Shown here piece after piece: positions 22,126-32,917 of a stretch of 64,000 nucleotides of DNA. Below the pieces are notes generated by a model. It saw nothing but the letters and a program-made list of their open reading frames with translations. It made no database searches and was not told the DNA's origin. Numbering within the stretch: position 1 is the first letter of the stretch; the number at the start of each line of letters is the position of its first letter. The position numbers and the translations under genes were made by a program. The stretch is from Thalassia testudinum. Its lineage: Eukaryota > Streptophyta > Magnoliopsida > Alismatales > Hydrocharitaceae. Location of the stretch: NCBI GenBank assembly GCA_037157565.1, contig JAZHRO010000063.1, positions 11,886,001 through 11,950,000 of the forward strand, read 5' to 3'.

Positions 22126-23491
22126 ACTCACCGCTTCCTGGGAGGCAACCCAGCGGATTCAGACTGATCTGGTAGTCTACGTCACTCAGGTACTATCTTT
22201 TTAAACCCTTCTGCATCCATGAATCTGCCAATGAGGACATTGTCCAACTTAAGCATGGGGGGGATGGTAAATTGCATAATCCTGAGCTTAATTAATCAGT
22301 CTGAATGAATAAAAAATAAAAAATAAAAAAATTTGAATTTAGGAAGAAAAACTTAGGTATTAGAAACTTGTCAATAGTGGGAAATAATACAAAAAGAACT
22401 TAAACACTTAGACTTTTCAGGCCTTCAGGCTTAATCAGCCCTGGTGTCCGTTAAAATATAGATTTAGCGGCGAGTCCTGGCAACTTTAAGCTATTCTAAT
22501 CCACCTACTAAATAAGGTGATAAGTATACGACTTATCAACTCATCCTCTAACTCAGGAAAACTTTGAGTCTAAGCATCTGCACACATTTCTGCACAGACT
22601 CACTTCTCGGAGATTTTGACAGAAATTGGGTAGCTAATGAACTCTCTAGGGTGGTATGGCTGGCAAGTTGTCATGGGTAACAGCCCATTGGCAGGTTGTC
22701 CAGAACCCATCCACAGGCCATTTCTTTTTCACTGCCTCTAGGTACATTTGAGATTAGGGAAGCCACCTACGTAAAAATAATAATAATTAAAAAAAAAAAA
22801 AGAAAAGGGAAAAGAAGAAAAGAAAATAAACCACACTTCACCGCACAAGTATGGCTGGCAAGTGATCGTGGGTAACAGCCCATTGGTCGGTTGTCCAGAG
22901 CCCAGCTCAATAATTGCACAAAAAAAGAAGACCAAAAACACCTAAGGAAGAAGCGGGGAAGTAGTACAAGCCGGGGAGATATACACTGGAAAATCCTTGT
23001 GTTGACCCCAAGTAAAATGAACGCAGGGAGAAATCTACCAATCGAACAAATACACCTTCAGGCAAAAATTTATTTTCTTTTCCGGTCACCTAGAGGCGTA
23101 GAAACTCGAAGTCTGTCTCAATTACCGTTAAGTAAGTCTATCACAACATTCACACCAAGATGCTTAGCACTTAGGGTTTTGACCGAGTTTTGGGTGGGTT
23201 GGGTAGCCGTAAAAAGTTATCAACCCACACTGAATTCTAAAAATTCTAAAAAGACATATATAGATATATACGTATACATAAGTATAGTTATATATACAAA
23301 GCAAGGATTCGGGCGATTCGTATTTTGGTATACACCCGAGCGCTGCTTAGTCTTTGTAGATTAAGATCTTTGTATAGTTCCTCTTATTGACAAGTAACAA
23401 AGTGCCTAAGCAATTACTTCTTGAATTCGCCAAAGAAATAAAGGCTAGAATAAACCTTGCTAGGGACTAGCAAGGAGTAAGCATGGGGGTA
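22126..23491 (+). other. 3' non-coding region and polypurine tract of the nested element
   Basis: It contains CGCTTCCTGGGAGGCAACCC (22131-22152); an internal tract AAGCATGGGGGGGATGG after an AATG/CATT hairpin (22230-22267); a pair of about 60-bp direct repeats with the core GGGTAACAGCCCATTGG (22653-22720 and 22848-22905) around an A-rich stretch; and the final polypurine tract AAGCATGGGGGTA ending at 23491 against the 3' LTR. No convincing gene is seen. Confidence 0.75.
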
Positions 23492-24896
23492 TGATAACGC
23501 CACGCAAGGGGGTAGTAATTAGGTTGAATACGACCCATCTTTAGAATAAAAGGCACAACATAAAGTAGAATAGGAGCATTGCATGCATCAAGTACCAAGA
23601 TTGCTTATAAACTGTATTAATGGCCATTTGTGTAAAGCATTTGTCAAAGCAGGCCTCAGATGAGCAATCGGACCGCACGGATGGATTCAGGACGACGAAC
23701 GGAGTCTAACGGACTCAAGATCGGCCAAATCCGACATCCGGAGCTCCCACAATGGGCCCAAGAAATCCTGACCATTGATCTGGAGATCAACGGCCTAGAA
23801 CGCGCCACGTCGCCCCGCCCCCGCCGCTCGCACGCCCCCAAGCCAGCCAAGGACGCATCTCGGCCGTTGATCTTCGATCGAACGGCCGAGATCCGTGCGC
23901 TCGCCTGTGGTCGCCGCGACAAAGCGCGGGCGTGGCGCAACGGTTAGCGCGCACGCCCGCGTCGCGGTGACGCGCGTTCGAATCGCGCGGAGCGGAAATC
24001 ACTTGCGGGCGAAGGGCGCGGCAAAATTGAGCCGCGCGATCAGAAGCGAGCGGCTAGGATTGCGCCACGCGGCGCGACGACAGCGCCCCACCTCCCACGC
24101 ACACGCTCACGCTGGGCGGAAACGCGCGCGCGCACGTGCGCCCGAAGCGCGATCCTAGCGCAGGCGCGGGAGGATCTCAGCCGTCCGATCATCAATCGGA
24201 CGGCTCTCGTTCGACATCCACGGATCGCGCCTGAAGAGAGAGAGGGGCGGGCGGCTAACCGGCGGCAAAAGGCCTTCACCGACGTATCTGGAAGCGGTTT
24301 TAGCGACGTTCTGGATGTCGCTAAAGCACATTCTTCTTTTAGGAAGCCCTTAACTCTATTTAAACCCCCTTCTACCACCATTCAAGGCATCCTCTCCCAC
24401 TTGCAACTACTCCACTCCTCTCCTAGCTAGTCTTAGGCACTCTTGTAATCGCCGGAGACGACGAGCCGCCGACGGAGCCTCCTCCACCGCTGTGGCTGCC
24501 TCGTCGCTCTCCACTCTCTCTCTACCTCTCTCTCTCTCTTTTAAGCTTTCATTTACTTTTTTTGAAGCATGTATTTAATATTGTAAACCATGAACTATGA
24601 ATGCATGTTTAATGAAATTATTTTTCATTTAGTTGCCTTTTTAATTTCTGTTTAAAGTGCATGATCAAAACCAAGAGCTTTCTAACCCTAAACTCTCTCT
24701 ATCTCTCGCTTTTCAAAACCGTTTCTTTCACAAGCAAAACTCCGCCTTTTTCGTGACAACAAGTGGTAAACAAAATCCGATTTCCACGCCTCCTGAGCTC
24801 GACACTCGGACTCACCTTCGTTTACTTCTTTTAAAACCGACGTATCAAGTGCAACTATAACGACACCTCTTAACACACACGCACGAAGGCACGTCA
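23492..24896 (+). repeat. 3' LTR of the nested element
   Basis: 1405 bp, matching 17884-19266 with about 20 substitutions and a GC-rich insertion near 24110-24140. The tRNA-like stretch (23933-23988) is identical to the left copy. Confidence 0.9.
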
Positions 24897-26637
24897 GCCA
24901 CCTGGGTACGGCGTGGCGCGGGAAGAGCAGGGGAGGAAGTCTCTGCTGCTGGTATTGCGGCAGAGCGAAGAGGAGGAGGAGGAAGAACCGCCGGAGCTGG
25001 TGGGCGTCTGCCGAAGTGAGAGGAGAGGAAAGTTGGGGGTTTTCTCCGTCAGATCCGAGCTGCCGAGGTCGGTGGAGCGACGGGGGTATTTATAGGGATC
25101 AAAACAGGGAGGAAGGCGGAGGGAGACGACGTGTCTCCCTCGCCGGAGGATGCCGGAGATGGAAACCCATACCGTCCGTGCGTTCGCACGGCCGGTATGG
25201 TGGGTTACAGCGACCAGGGGGGTGTCCCTGCGACGGCTGACGACGCAGGGCACCCCCGGTTTACTTGCCAGGCTCTCCCCCTCACCCTGCGCGGCGCCAT
25301 GCTCCGCGCAAGGTCGCCGGAGCATGGTGCTGGCAGGTTTTGCAGGGGGGACCTAAACGCAAAGAACGAAGGAGAGTTAGGGGCCAAAATGCGAGGGTTC
25401 AAAAGTTGAGGGCCAAAAAGTAAATATATGAGGACCAAAGTGTAAAGTTGGTCAAGGAGGTTTCTTCTTAGGCTCAAGTTTTTATACATGAATAATTAGG
25501 ACCTAAGGAATCTGATGGTGAATTTCATTTATATATTAAACCTTGTTTGACCGGTCAATTTATGCGAAAACCCAAATTAAGTTATTAATTGGGCGTGGTT
25601 CTCAATATAGGTCAAAATGGGTTCTGAAGGCCAAATTGAAGGTTCTAAACCCTAGAGATTATTTTTCTATGAATTTTAGAGGGTTTATTCTATTTTTACT
25701 TTGCCTCGAACCTCGTGAATTGAAGTGGGTTGTTTTAGGGTTACAGATTATCATTTAGTTTCTTGGAATTGCTGTAGCCCTTGCTAGATCATTTCATCCC
25801 ACTTTTATTCTTATTAAGTTGCTTTGACCTATGTTTGGGCCCTGAATTACCCTGTATGCAGATTATACTGGTAAAATTGTATTTTTACCCCTTATGACTT
25901 GTTTTCTCCTTAAACTCAGAATTCTCTGAGTTAAGCCTTTCCTTGAGTTATGTAGGAGCTTTTATCCTTTGTATTAGGTCAAAATGAGCTAGTTATGGCT
26001 CATGATGAGGTTCTCATCAACGCTCCTCTTGCTCCGTTCAAATTCATCCCTGATGGTATAAAGGAGGAGCAACATTACCAAGTTCGGCAGGCCTCCTCCC
26101 CAATCCACTACTGTGCAGAGAGTTCGACCTCTCCACTCCACCACCGCCGGCCTCGACTGCGGCAACGAGTCTCCACCACCATGGGCGTGTGGCGTGACAG
26201 GCCACACCACCAAACGGAGCTCCTTGCAGTACCGTGAGCACACACAGGTGTGCACTCCACCGTGATCCACCTTCCACTTGCAACAACCACCTGGACACCC
26301 CAAACCCACCACCACCATCACCAACGCCATCTCCTTCTTCATCTTCATCTTCTTTCAATATTTCATGTGAACAACAAAACCCATCACCACCACGTTCTTT
26401 TTATTTTATTACTATTCATCTTCTTCCACCTCAAACAACCCATCACCTCCACATTCACCAACATCATCAACAGCGCAGCCACCACCCGCGTACCCTCCAC
26501 TGCTGCTTGCGCGCGACCAGGTCTCCTCTCGTGCATGCGCACCACCTGTCCACGTGCAGGCAGCAGCACGCCCGGGCACCTATCACCACACCCACAGCTG
26601 CTATGCGCCCCATCTCCTCAACCACGTGCCACCAGCA

Positions 26638-29495
26638 TGGTAAACGACTTTTCCACCGAGGCTAGTCTTCGTGCGTTTTTATGCTTATTACAGTAATGTC
26701 GTTATAGTATAAGATGAGACAGCTACGGTTGTCCTTACCATACAAATTTTTTACTCGGAAATAGTTTTCCCGAGGTCGAACTCAGGGAGCTACTGGAATT
26801 CTAGAAGTACAAAGTTCCTCTATTGAATTACAAAAATAAGAGAGAGAGGGAGAGGTTTTTTGTCTTGGCTTTTTCTTCTTCTCTTCTGCTCATCTCTGTC
26901 TTCTTCTCTTCTTTCTTCTTTTCTTCCCTTGGCTCTCTCTTTACTGGTCTTCTTCTTCCTTGGCTCTGTTTGCCTTCAATTCCTCTTCTTCTTTTGCTTG
27001 TCTTCTATTTCTTTTCTTCTTCAGTTCTTCTTTTTCTCGTCTCTATCTTCTGCTCTTCAGCTGCAAGGTCTTCTCTTTCTTCCTTCTTCTCTTTTCTTTC
27101 TCTTTTCTTCAGCTGTGGAGCCTTCTTCTTTCCTTCTTATTCTTCTTATTTTCTTCCTTCTGCTTTATCTCCTCTGAAGGTTCATCCGTCGTCTGATACA
27201 GCCATCAGACGACTTAAACTGCGATCTGCTACAGTGATTCTCCTCTTTTCCTTCCTTCGCTGCTTCTTCTTTGGCGAGCCTTCTTCTTCTTCTGCTTCTT
27301 CTCTTCTCCTTCCTGCGGCCAAGTGTTGAGCCCTTCTCCTTCAGCGCTCCTATCCTGCACACAAGGGGGAAGCAAAACCTATCCCTTCCCTCTACCCGCA
27401 CGTCTCTCTCTCTCTCTATAAATCGCTCATAGGAAGCTCTCCCAGAGCCGGGTTATCGGGTCGGGTAGCATACCCATGACCAGGCGCACCGGCATGGGTG
27501 GTGCGCGAGGAGTGCAGGGTAAACGGGTCGGCCAGGTCCGCGTGGCGTGGGTCGCGAACGAGGTGGGAGAGTGGGCGAGGGGACCTCACCCCGTGTTCTG
27601 AGGTGTTAAGGTAAAAACACAAAATCAATTTAAATGGGTGCGGTGCTTCGAAATCTTACGATGTGGGACTAAACTTTGTTCCTTCTCGAGCGCGCTTGCA
27701 GGAAGAACGCGACCGCACCTTAGCAGCTGCGTCCTCGTTTCCCTTTGCGTGCCAGCTGCCTGCCTTCACCCGAGTCTCCCCAAATTCACCTCAGCTGGAG
27801 ACCTGACGCTCTGAAGCCTGGAGCTCACTTGGAAGCTCCTTGGGTCGTCGCCCATGGCGGCTGGGGTAGCAGGTCTGTCTAACACAAATAGGGCCTCTCA
27901 GCCTAATCAGACCACAGGGGAGCCTTCGCCGTGGCACGACGAAGGTGGTGCGAGGTGCAACAGGCCGCAGGATGGCCTAGGCATGCGTGCCTAGGTCATT
28001 CTGTGGTCGAAAAAGTGTGTTTGATCGGGGGAGTGTTGTGGAGGTGTAGAGTGGCAATGGAGGGGCGGAGGGCATTTGGTGAGGTGAGGCGGAGCTTTTG
28101 GGATAGTTGGCGAGTCGTATGGGGTTGTGGGTTGACGGGGACGACTCGCCAGAGAGTGGCCGGAGGTAGGGAAGGTGAGGGTGGTCAGGCGTGGTCGTAG
28201 GGCAATCGAGCAAAACAGTTTGGGGAAAAGAAAGAGGGGAGGAAGGGAAGTAACTGTAACCTACCTACAGGGACGAAGGGGGGAGGCCGGAGCCGCTGGC
28301 TTGTACCTGCCAGAGCTGGAGAAGAAGAACCCAGGGGGAGAGAGCGGCGGCGAGGAAGTGGGCAGGGAGGCGCGCGCTTGGTATGGCGCGACGTGGGAAG
28401 ATGAGACAAAGCAAACTCTACTGCTGGTATTGCAGCAGAGCGACGAGAAGGAGGAGTGGCCGCCGGAGCTGGTGGGTTTCCTGTCGGAGTGGGGAGAGAG
28501 GAAAGGTTGAGGGTTTCTCCGCCAAGACCAGACTGGGAGAACCGGCTGGCGATGCTGGTCTTTATAAAGGCGGTGGTGGAGGGTCGGACGTAGGGAGGCG
28601 ACGTGCATCCCTCGCCGGAGTATGGTCAGAGATGAGACCCATACCTTCCATGCGTTCGCACGGAAGGTGTGGGCGTCATCAAGTGGCATGGCCGAGTCCC
28701 TGCGACAGCAGACGTCGCAGGGAACTTCGCGTTTACTTTGCAGGACGCCTCCCTCACCCCGCGCAGCGTCATGCTCCGCACAAAGTCACCGGAGCATGGT
28801 GCTGCGTAGAGACTTGTAGGAGGGACCAAAATGAAAAGAACGACGAGGAAATTAGGGGACAAAATGCAAGGGTTTCGAAAGTTGAGGGTCAAAAAGTAAA
28901 TGATGAGGACCAAATTGCAAAGTCAGTCAAGGAGGTCTCTTCTTAGGCTCAAGTTTTTATGCATGACTAAATTGGACCTAAGGATTTTAATGGTGAATTT
29001 TTTTTCTAGGTTAGACCATGTTTGACCAGCCAATTTACGTAAAAACCCAAATTAAATCATTAATTGGGCATGGTTCTCAATGTAGGTCAAAATGGGTTTC
29101 TAAGGCCAAATTGAAGGTTATAAACCCTAGAGATTATTTTTCTATGAATTTTAGAGGGTTTAGTTGATTTTTACCCTGCCTCAAACCTCGTGAATTGAAG
29201 TGAGTTTGTTTTAGGATTACAGAATGTTATTTAATTCCTTGGAGTTGCTGTAGCCCTTGTTAGGTCAGATCATCCCATTTTCCTTCTTATTAGGTTAGTT
29301 TGACCTGTGTTTAGACCCTTAATTACCCTGTTTGCAAATTGTGTTGGTGAAATTGCATTTTTACCCCTTATGACTTATTTTCTTTTTGAACTCAGAATTC
29401 TCTGAGTTAAGCCTTTCTTTGAGTAATGTAGGAGCTTTTTCTTGCATATCAAGGTTAGATTGTGCCAGTTAGGGTTCATGATGAGGTTCTCATCA
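26638..29495 (-). repeat. Solo LTR C with perfect target duplication
   Basis: This 2858-bp LTR is a diverged relative of LTRs A and B, flanked by CAGCA on both sides (26633-26637 and 29496-29500). In sense it begins TGATGAGAACCTCATCA (29495 leftward) and ends at TGG (26638). It has TATA at 28560-28569, a perfect 10-bp hairpin (27188-27213), the GTTCGACCTCGGG block (26769-26790) and a tRNA-Asp-complementary stretch (26698-26711). Loss of the internal region by LTR-LTR recombination is the standard explanation. Confidence 0.92.
27627..27669 (-). promoter_or_regulatory. snRNA-type USE plus TATA-like box in LTR C
   Basis: Minus strand: GTCCCACATCG (27659-27669), an exact match to the plant USE; 24 bp; then TTTAAATT (27627-27634). 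Confidence 0.5.
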
Positions 29496-30177
29496 CAGCA
29501 CCTCGTGCGAGCCACCCTCTCTGCATGCACAATAGTAGCCGCATGCGCCTCTCTCCTCTCCAACCGCGTGCACGATCTCCATGTGCAAGCTCCTCACCGT
29601 ACACGTGCCCTTCTAGCACATTCTCTACTCTGGAGGCAGCAACAACTCACCACCTTGTTCTACTTGCCATCACTAGCTCTAATCACCATCCATCGCGCCG
29701 CTACTACCACCAGACACGTGCCAACCTCGCCTAGCTCCGGTGAGCTTCACGCCTCCGACCGCTACCTCCTCCATGCATGTGAGCAAGGCAAAAGGATTCC
29801 CCTATTTTTGAATCTATTTCTTTTTACATTTTCATGCCATTTTGGAGGATACATTTTTGTATATATTGGATATTCTATTGTGGCACATTTATGAGCACAT
29901 CCCTCTTATTCTTTATAAATACCATTCCAGCATATCATGCCATTGATTAGATAGTCTAAAGGGGATTTCAACTTGATTTTTGGGGCAAAAAAATAGTAAA
30001 CATTGGATTTTAATAGTAACGAGTTTTAAAAGGCCATTGCCTCCCTATGAACATGACCCACTATTTTGAGTGGTTAATTTTACTTTATGTTGATTGAGAG
30101 CTTTCCACCACACAATATATAACGACATTATCATTTTATTGTGATCATCTTATTTAAGTAAAAACCTCTCTTTCAAC

Positions 30178-31019
30178 CGCAGTGACACGGAAGGTCAGGT
30201 AAGGGAAACCCTATAACCCGTGGGGATGCTCTACCGTGTAGGGGTCTTTGCGGGACTCTCCCTTCCTAGATGCCCAGGTACTTCTCAGATGTGTGGATTT
30301 TTTATTCAAAGGCATCATCCACCTCGAAACAAGCATTAGTCATCCAAAAATCTTTGGGTGCCTAGATTGGGTCCAATTCACATCCAGTCCCTCATCTATT
30401 CTTTAGAGCACATACACAGGAAAGGTCCCTAGGTTGTTGACCTAGAGACCTCATTAGAATTGATCTTCTTGGGGATTTCTAATATTATCCAATCACTTCA
30501 ATCTGAACTTGAATTTGATTCTACATCTTCATCCACCACCTGATTTGAAAATGCAACCTAACAATTTAGGAAGAATTTGTAGGAAACCTGAATCCCAAAT
30601 GACCATAAAAGAGAAAATGATTGAGACTGCCCTAAAACACTATGATGAGTATGACACAACCTCAAATCCGGTTAGCAAGATTCAGGTCAATGTATCAGCA
30701 ACAACAACCTTCATTACAAATCGTGTCCAACTAATATTAGCACAGATGAAAAATGGTTCAACTCGGGATATTCTCATGACAAGATTCATTGAAATAAAAT
30801 AATTGCATAATTTTGAGTATCTCCAATGTTTGACAAATCCATGACTTTGGGGAAAGAACCAAGATGACCTTCAGAAATGGGAAAACTTGATAACTATGTT
30901 GAAACAGGTCATAAATCAAATTTACACATATCAACAGTCAAAAATTGATGATCTCCCAAAACTCGGGATTAAGAATAGAGGTTGTTGTGAACCCACAACT
31001 GTTGGGATGGTAGATCGCA
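30178..31019 (+). mobile_element. 5' internal fragment of a pol-less plus-strand element (leader and first ORF)
   Basis: 30185-30480 matches the reverse complement of the Athila-like leader (4380-4600), so this is leader DNA in plus orientation; its LTR-proximal part is missing. An orphan ORF follows. The same leader-ORF order appears on the minus strand at 60230-56785. The continuation of this element is probably at 40118-46116, after several insertions. Confidence 0.6.
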
Positions 31020-31025
31020 TGTTTT
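30551..31025 (+). pseudogene. Orphan ORF 'MKNGS' family, plus-strand copy, decayed
   Basis: It begins at ATG 30551 (MQPNNLGRICRKPESQ) and runs 83 codons to a TAA at 30800-30802. Homology to the minus-strand copy (57270-56757) continues past the stop to about 31025 with further stops. Shared stretches include MKNGSTRDILMTRFIEI, LHNFEYLQCLTNP and KWENLITMLKQVINQ. I do not recognise the family. It sits where gag would start, just after the leader. No catalytic motif is visible. Confidence 0.5.
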
Positions 31026-32917
31026 GAAATCGTTTGTCATTTTTTGTAATATAGTCGCGAAATCCTGTTAACAAAAATTTTTCTAGATTAACGAGACTTT
31101 GAGTCCCGGTCGTTTCTCTCTGGGTGAAATTATGGAAATGCAAAAATGATTTCGATCTCGCTCACTCTACTCGCTTAAAATCACACACCAGTTTCTAACC
31201 TATGGATTAGTATTTTTCCATTTGCATGATTAACCCTAATCACGTGCGCATGCGTTAAGTAAATGACAAATGTGAATGTATGGGTTTCAGTACGCACGAT
31301 CCTAGTTATGTGATGGTCATTGACAGAGAATGCATTAATGATTAGATCCTCAATGCTTTCAGGCACCGACATGCTAGTTGCAAAAAAAATATAAAATGAG
31401 CACAGGCAACTTATTATCACAAGAAAGATATTGCAAGGAAGCTCATGGTGATTTCATAACTAACATATATATATAAAAAGATGATTTTCATTGAATCCAA
31501 ATCAGGGTTACAGAGCAAAGTTAGAGGAAAGCTTATACATGAATGCCTGAAAATAAAAAACTATCTAGCAGAAAACAACTGCATGCGTGAATTTATGGGG
31601 GGATTACACATGCATCTTTGGGGAGGAATATGGAGCTACACTACTAACCATCAATAAGACAGATAAAATTATGAAGAACTACGATCTACTTAGCTAGCAG
31701 AAGGAAGGGCATTCGGAGGTGGTCTCCAATGGCCTTTAAGTGGAGGTAGGGAGAAGAAAGAGGGGTGGCCAATGGTGCTTAGGACGGCCCTTGGAGGAAG
31801 GAGGGAGTGGTGACCCTGGCTTGGCATGAAGGTGGTGGAGTCATGGTGGTGGAGCTCGTGGAGATGGAGGTAGAGTGGAGGTGGACTAATGCTAAATGGA
31901 GGTGGAATGAAACCAATTGCCAAGTTGGGTGCAAATGGACACCTATGGGGTATTTTTATAGACCCTTGGCTTTCTCTCTAGAGAGGTGTAGAACTCTATA
32001 GAGAGAGCCCTATGTGTGGTCGTCCAAGGGCAGAGAGGTGGTTCTTAGATCTGCAAAAAGTGGATCTAAGAGAAGACCCTTCCTTAGTTGCTATTTTTAG
32101 CAACCAAGGTGGCGCCACCTTTGGAAGAGCCTAGAAGGCTCTAGGTGGTGTGGGGGTGCGTGAATGTGTGTGTGTGTGTGTGGTGTGACCTAGGTGGCTA
32201 AGTGGTCTAGTTTAGGTCCGAAGGGGTTTGGGTTAGGGTAGTTCTCAAATTAGGGATGCAAAGCCTAATTTGCTAAGGAGAAAGTGCAATTAAACTTGAC
32301 ATAAGTTTAATTAAGTGAGTGTGAACTTAATTGAGAGTGAAATAATCAATTAAGTTGGGCTTAGGTCAATTGTACTCTCACTGAGTCCAATTGAACTTGT
32401 GTGGGTTGAGATCTAAGCTCAATTTGACTTTATGAGTCCAATTGACTAGGCAATTGTAATTCACTATGATCCAAGTCAATTAGGCTTAGTGAGAACCTAA
32501 TTAGGTTCTTAGAAAGGTCTAGAGGAGGTGTACTAGGGTTAAGGTACCTTAATTTAGATTCCCAGGGTTTGAAATTGGGTTTAGGGACCTAGGAACTCAA
32601 GATCCAAGCTTGAATTCCAAAACAGGAACTGAAGAGCAGTTCCAGATGTCAGATAAGAGTATCAGACGACTTATACTCAAAAATCAGAAGTCCAGACCTC
32701 TTTTTTGGACATCCAATTTGAGTCAGGAGGGAATCAGGGTTTGTCTTGGGTATTCTACAGAAATTAAACGTCCGACCAAGTGTCTGGACGTCCAATAACA
32801 CTGCAGACATGGGTTTAAGGTGTGCAGGTTGTAGCTTAGGGTCCTGGACGTCCAATAACTTATCTAGATGTTCAGATAAGGGTTGGAACTAGGGTTTTGA
32901 AGTTTCCTAGACTATGG
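31020..32917 (-). repeat. LTR L, diverged, right end probably truncated
   Basis: The left end reads TGTTTTGAAATCG, like the TGTTTG ends of LTRs D, E and I. It contains a degenerate tRNA-Asp-complementary segment (TAATATAGTCGC near 31047), a U5-like block GAGTCCCGGTCG near 31100, a TATA box TATAAAAA on the minus strand (31953-31960), a TG microsatellite near 32166 and repeated GGACGTCCAATAA. No palindromic LTR start is found at the right end, so it may be cut by G copy 2. No gene is seen. Confidence 0.5.

Larger units (their letters stand above)
17884..24896 (+). mobile_element. Complete non-autonomous LTR retrotransposon nested in LTR B
   Basis: This 7013-bp unit has LTRs at 17884-19266 and 23492-24896 (TGATAACG...CACGTCA), a tRNA-Asp-type primer site, a polypurine tract and a 5-bp target duplication. 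The 4.2-kb internal region contains no protease, reverse transcriptase or integrase, so it must have moved using proteins from elsewhere. The shared tRNA-Asp primer type and the conserved 3' motifs make Athila-like elements, such as its own host, plausible helpers (inference). The LTRs differ at roughly 20 positions plus a GC-rich indel, so insertion is fairly recent but not brand new. Confidence 0.92.
5280..26019 (-). mobile_element. Complete Athila-like Ty3/gypsy LTR retrotransposon (copy 2), with nested insertion
   Basis: Order in sense (minus): 5' LTR B (26019 to 16239, split by a nested element), primer site, leader, gag-pol (15307 to 9608), 3' region, polypurine tract, 3' LTR A. The internal length is 8196 bp. 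The right flank is ACGCT (26020-26024). The matching target duplication cannot be tested, because the element continues leftward into a second internal copy instead of ending at LTR A. It was inserted into an LTR of family G, which resumes at 26020. Confidence 0.88.
16239..26019 (-). repeat. LTR B (5' LTR of copy 2), split by a nested retrotransposon
   Basis: LTR sequence covers 16239-17883 and 24902-26019; together they match LTR A end to end at roughly 98.8% by eye. The break has a 5-bp target duplication (ACCAC at 17879-17883, GCCAC at 24897-24901, one substitution) around the nested element. The Pol II TATA (25087-25097) is on the far side of the insertion from gag-pol. A transcript from it would have to cross 7 kb of foreign sequence, so this copy is probably silenced at the promoter level (inference). 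Confidence 0.9.
26020..30177 (+). repeat. LTR fragment of family G, copy 1, split by solo LTR C
   Basis: G sequence is 26020-26637 and 29496-about 30177. It has TATA-like GGTATAAAGG near 26055, a C-rich leader full of CCACC/CATCACC runs, then an AT-rich end with GCCTCCCTATGAACATGAC (about 30039-30058), related to the U5 block of the other LTRs, and TATATAACGAC (about 30115-30126). The 5' part is missing because the tandem pair is inserted at ACGCT. The His/Pro-rich frames here are composition artefacts. It directly abuts plus-strand leader sequence at 30178. Confidence 0.6.
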
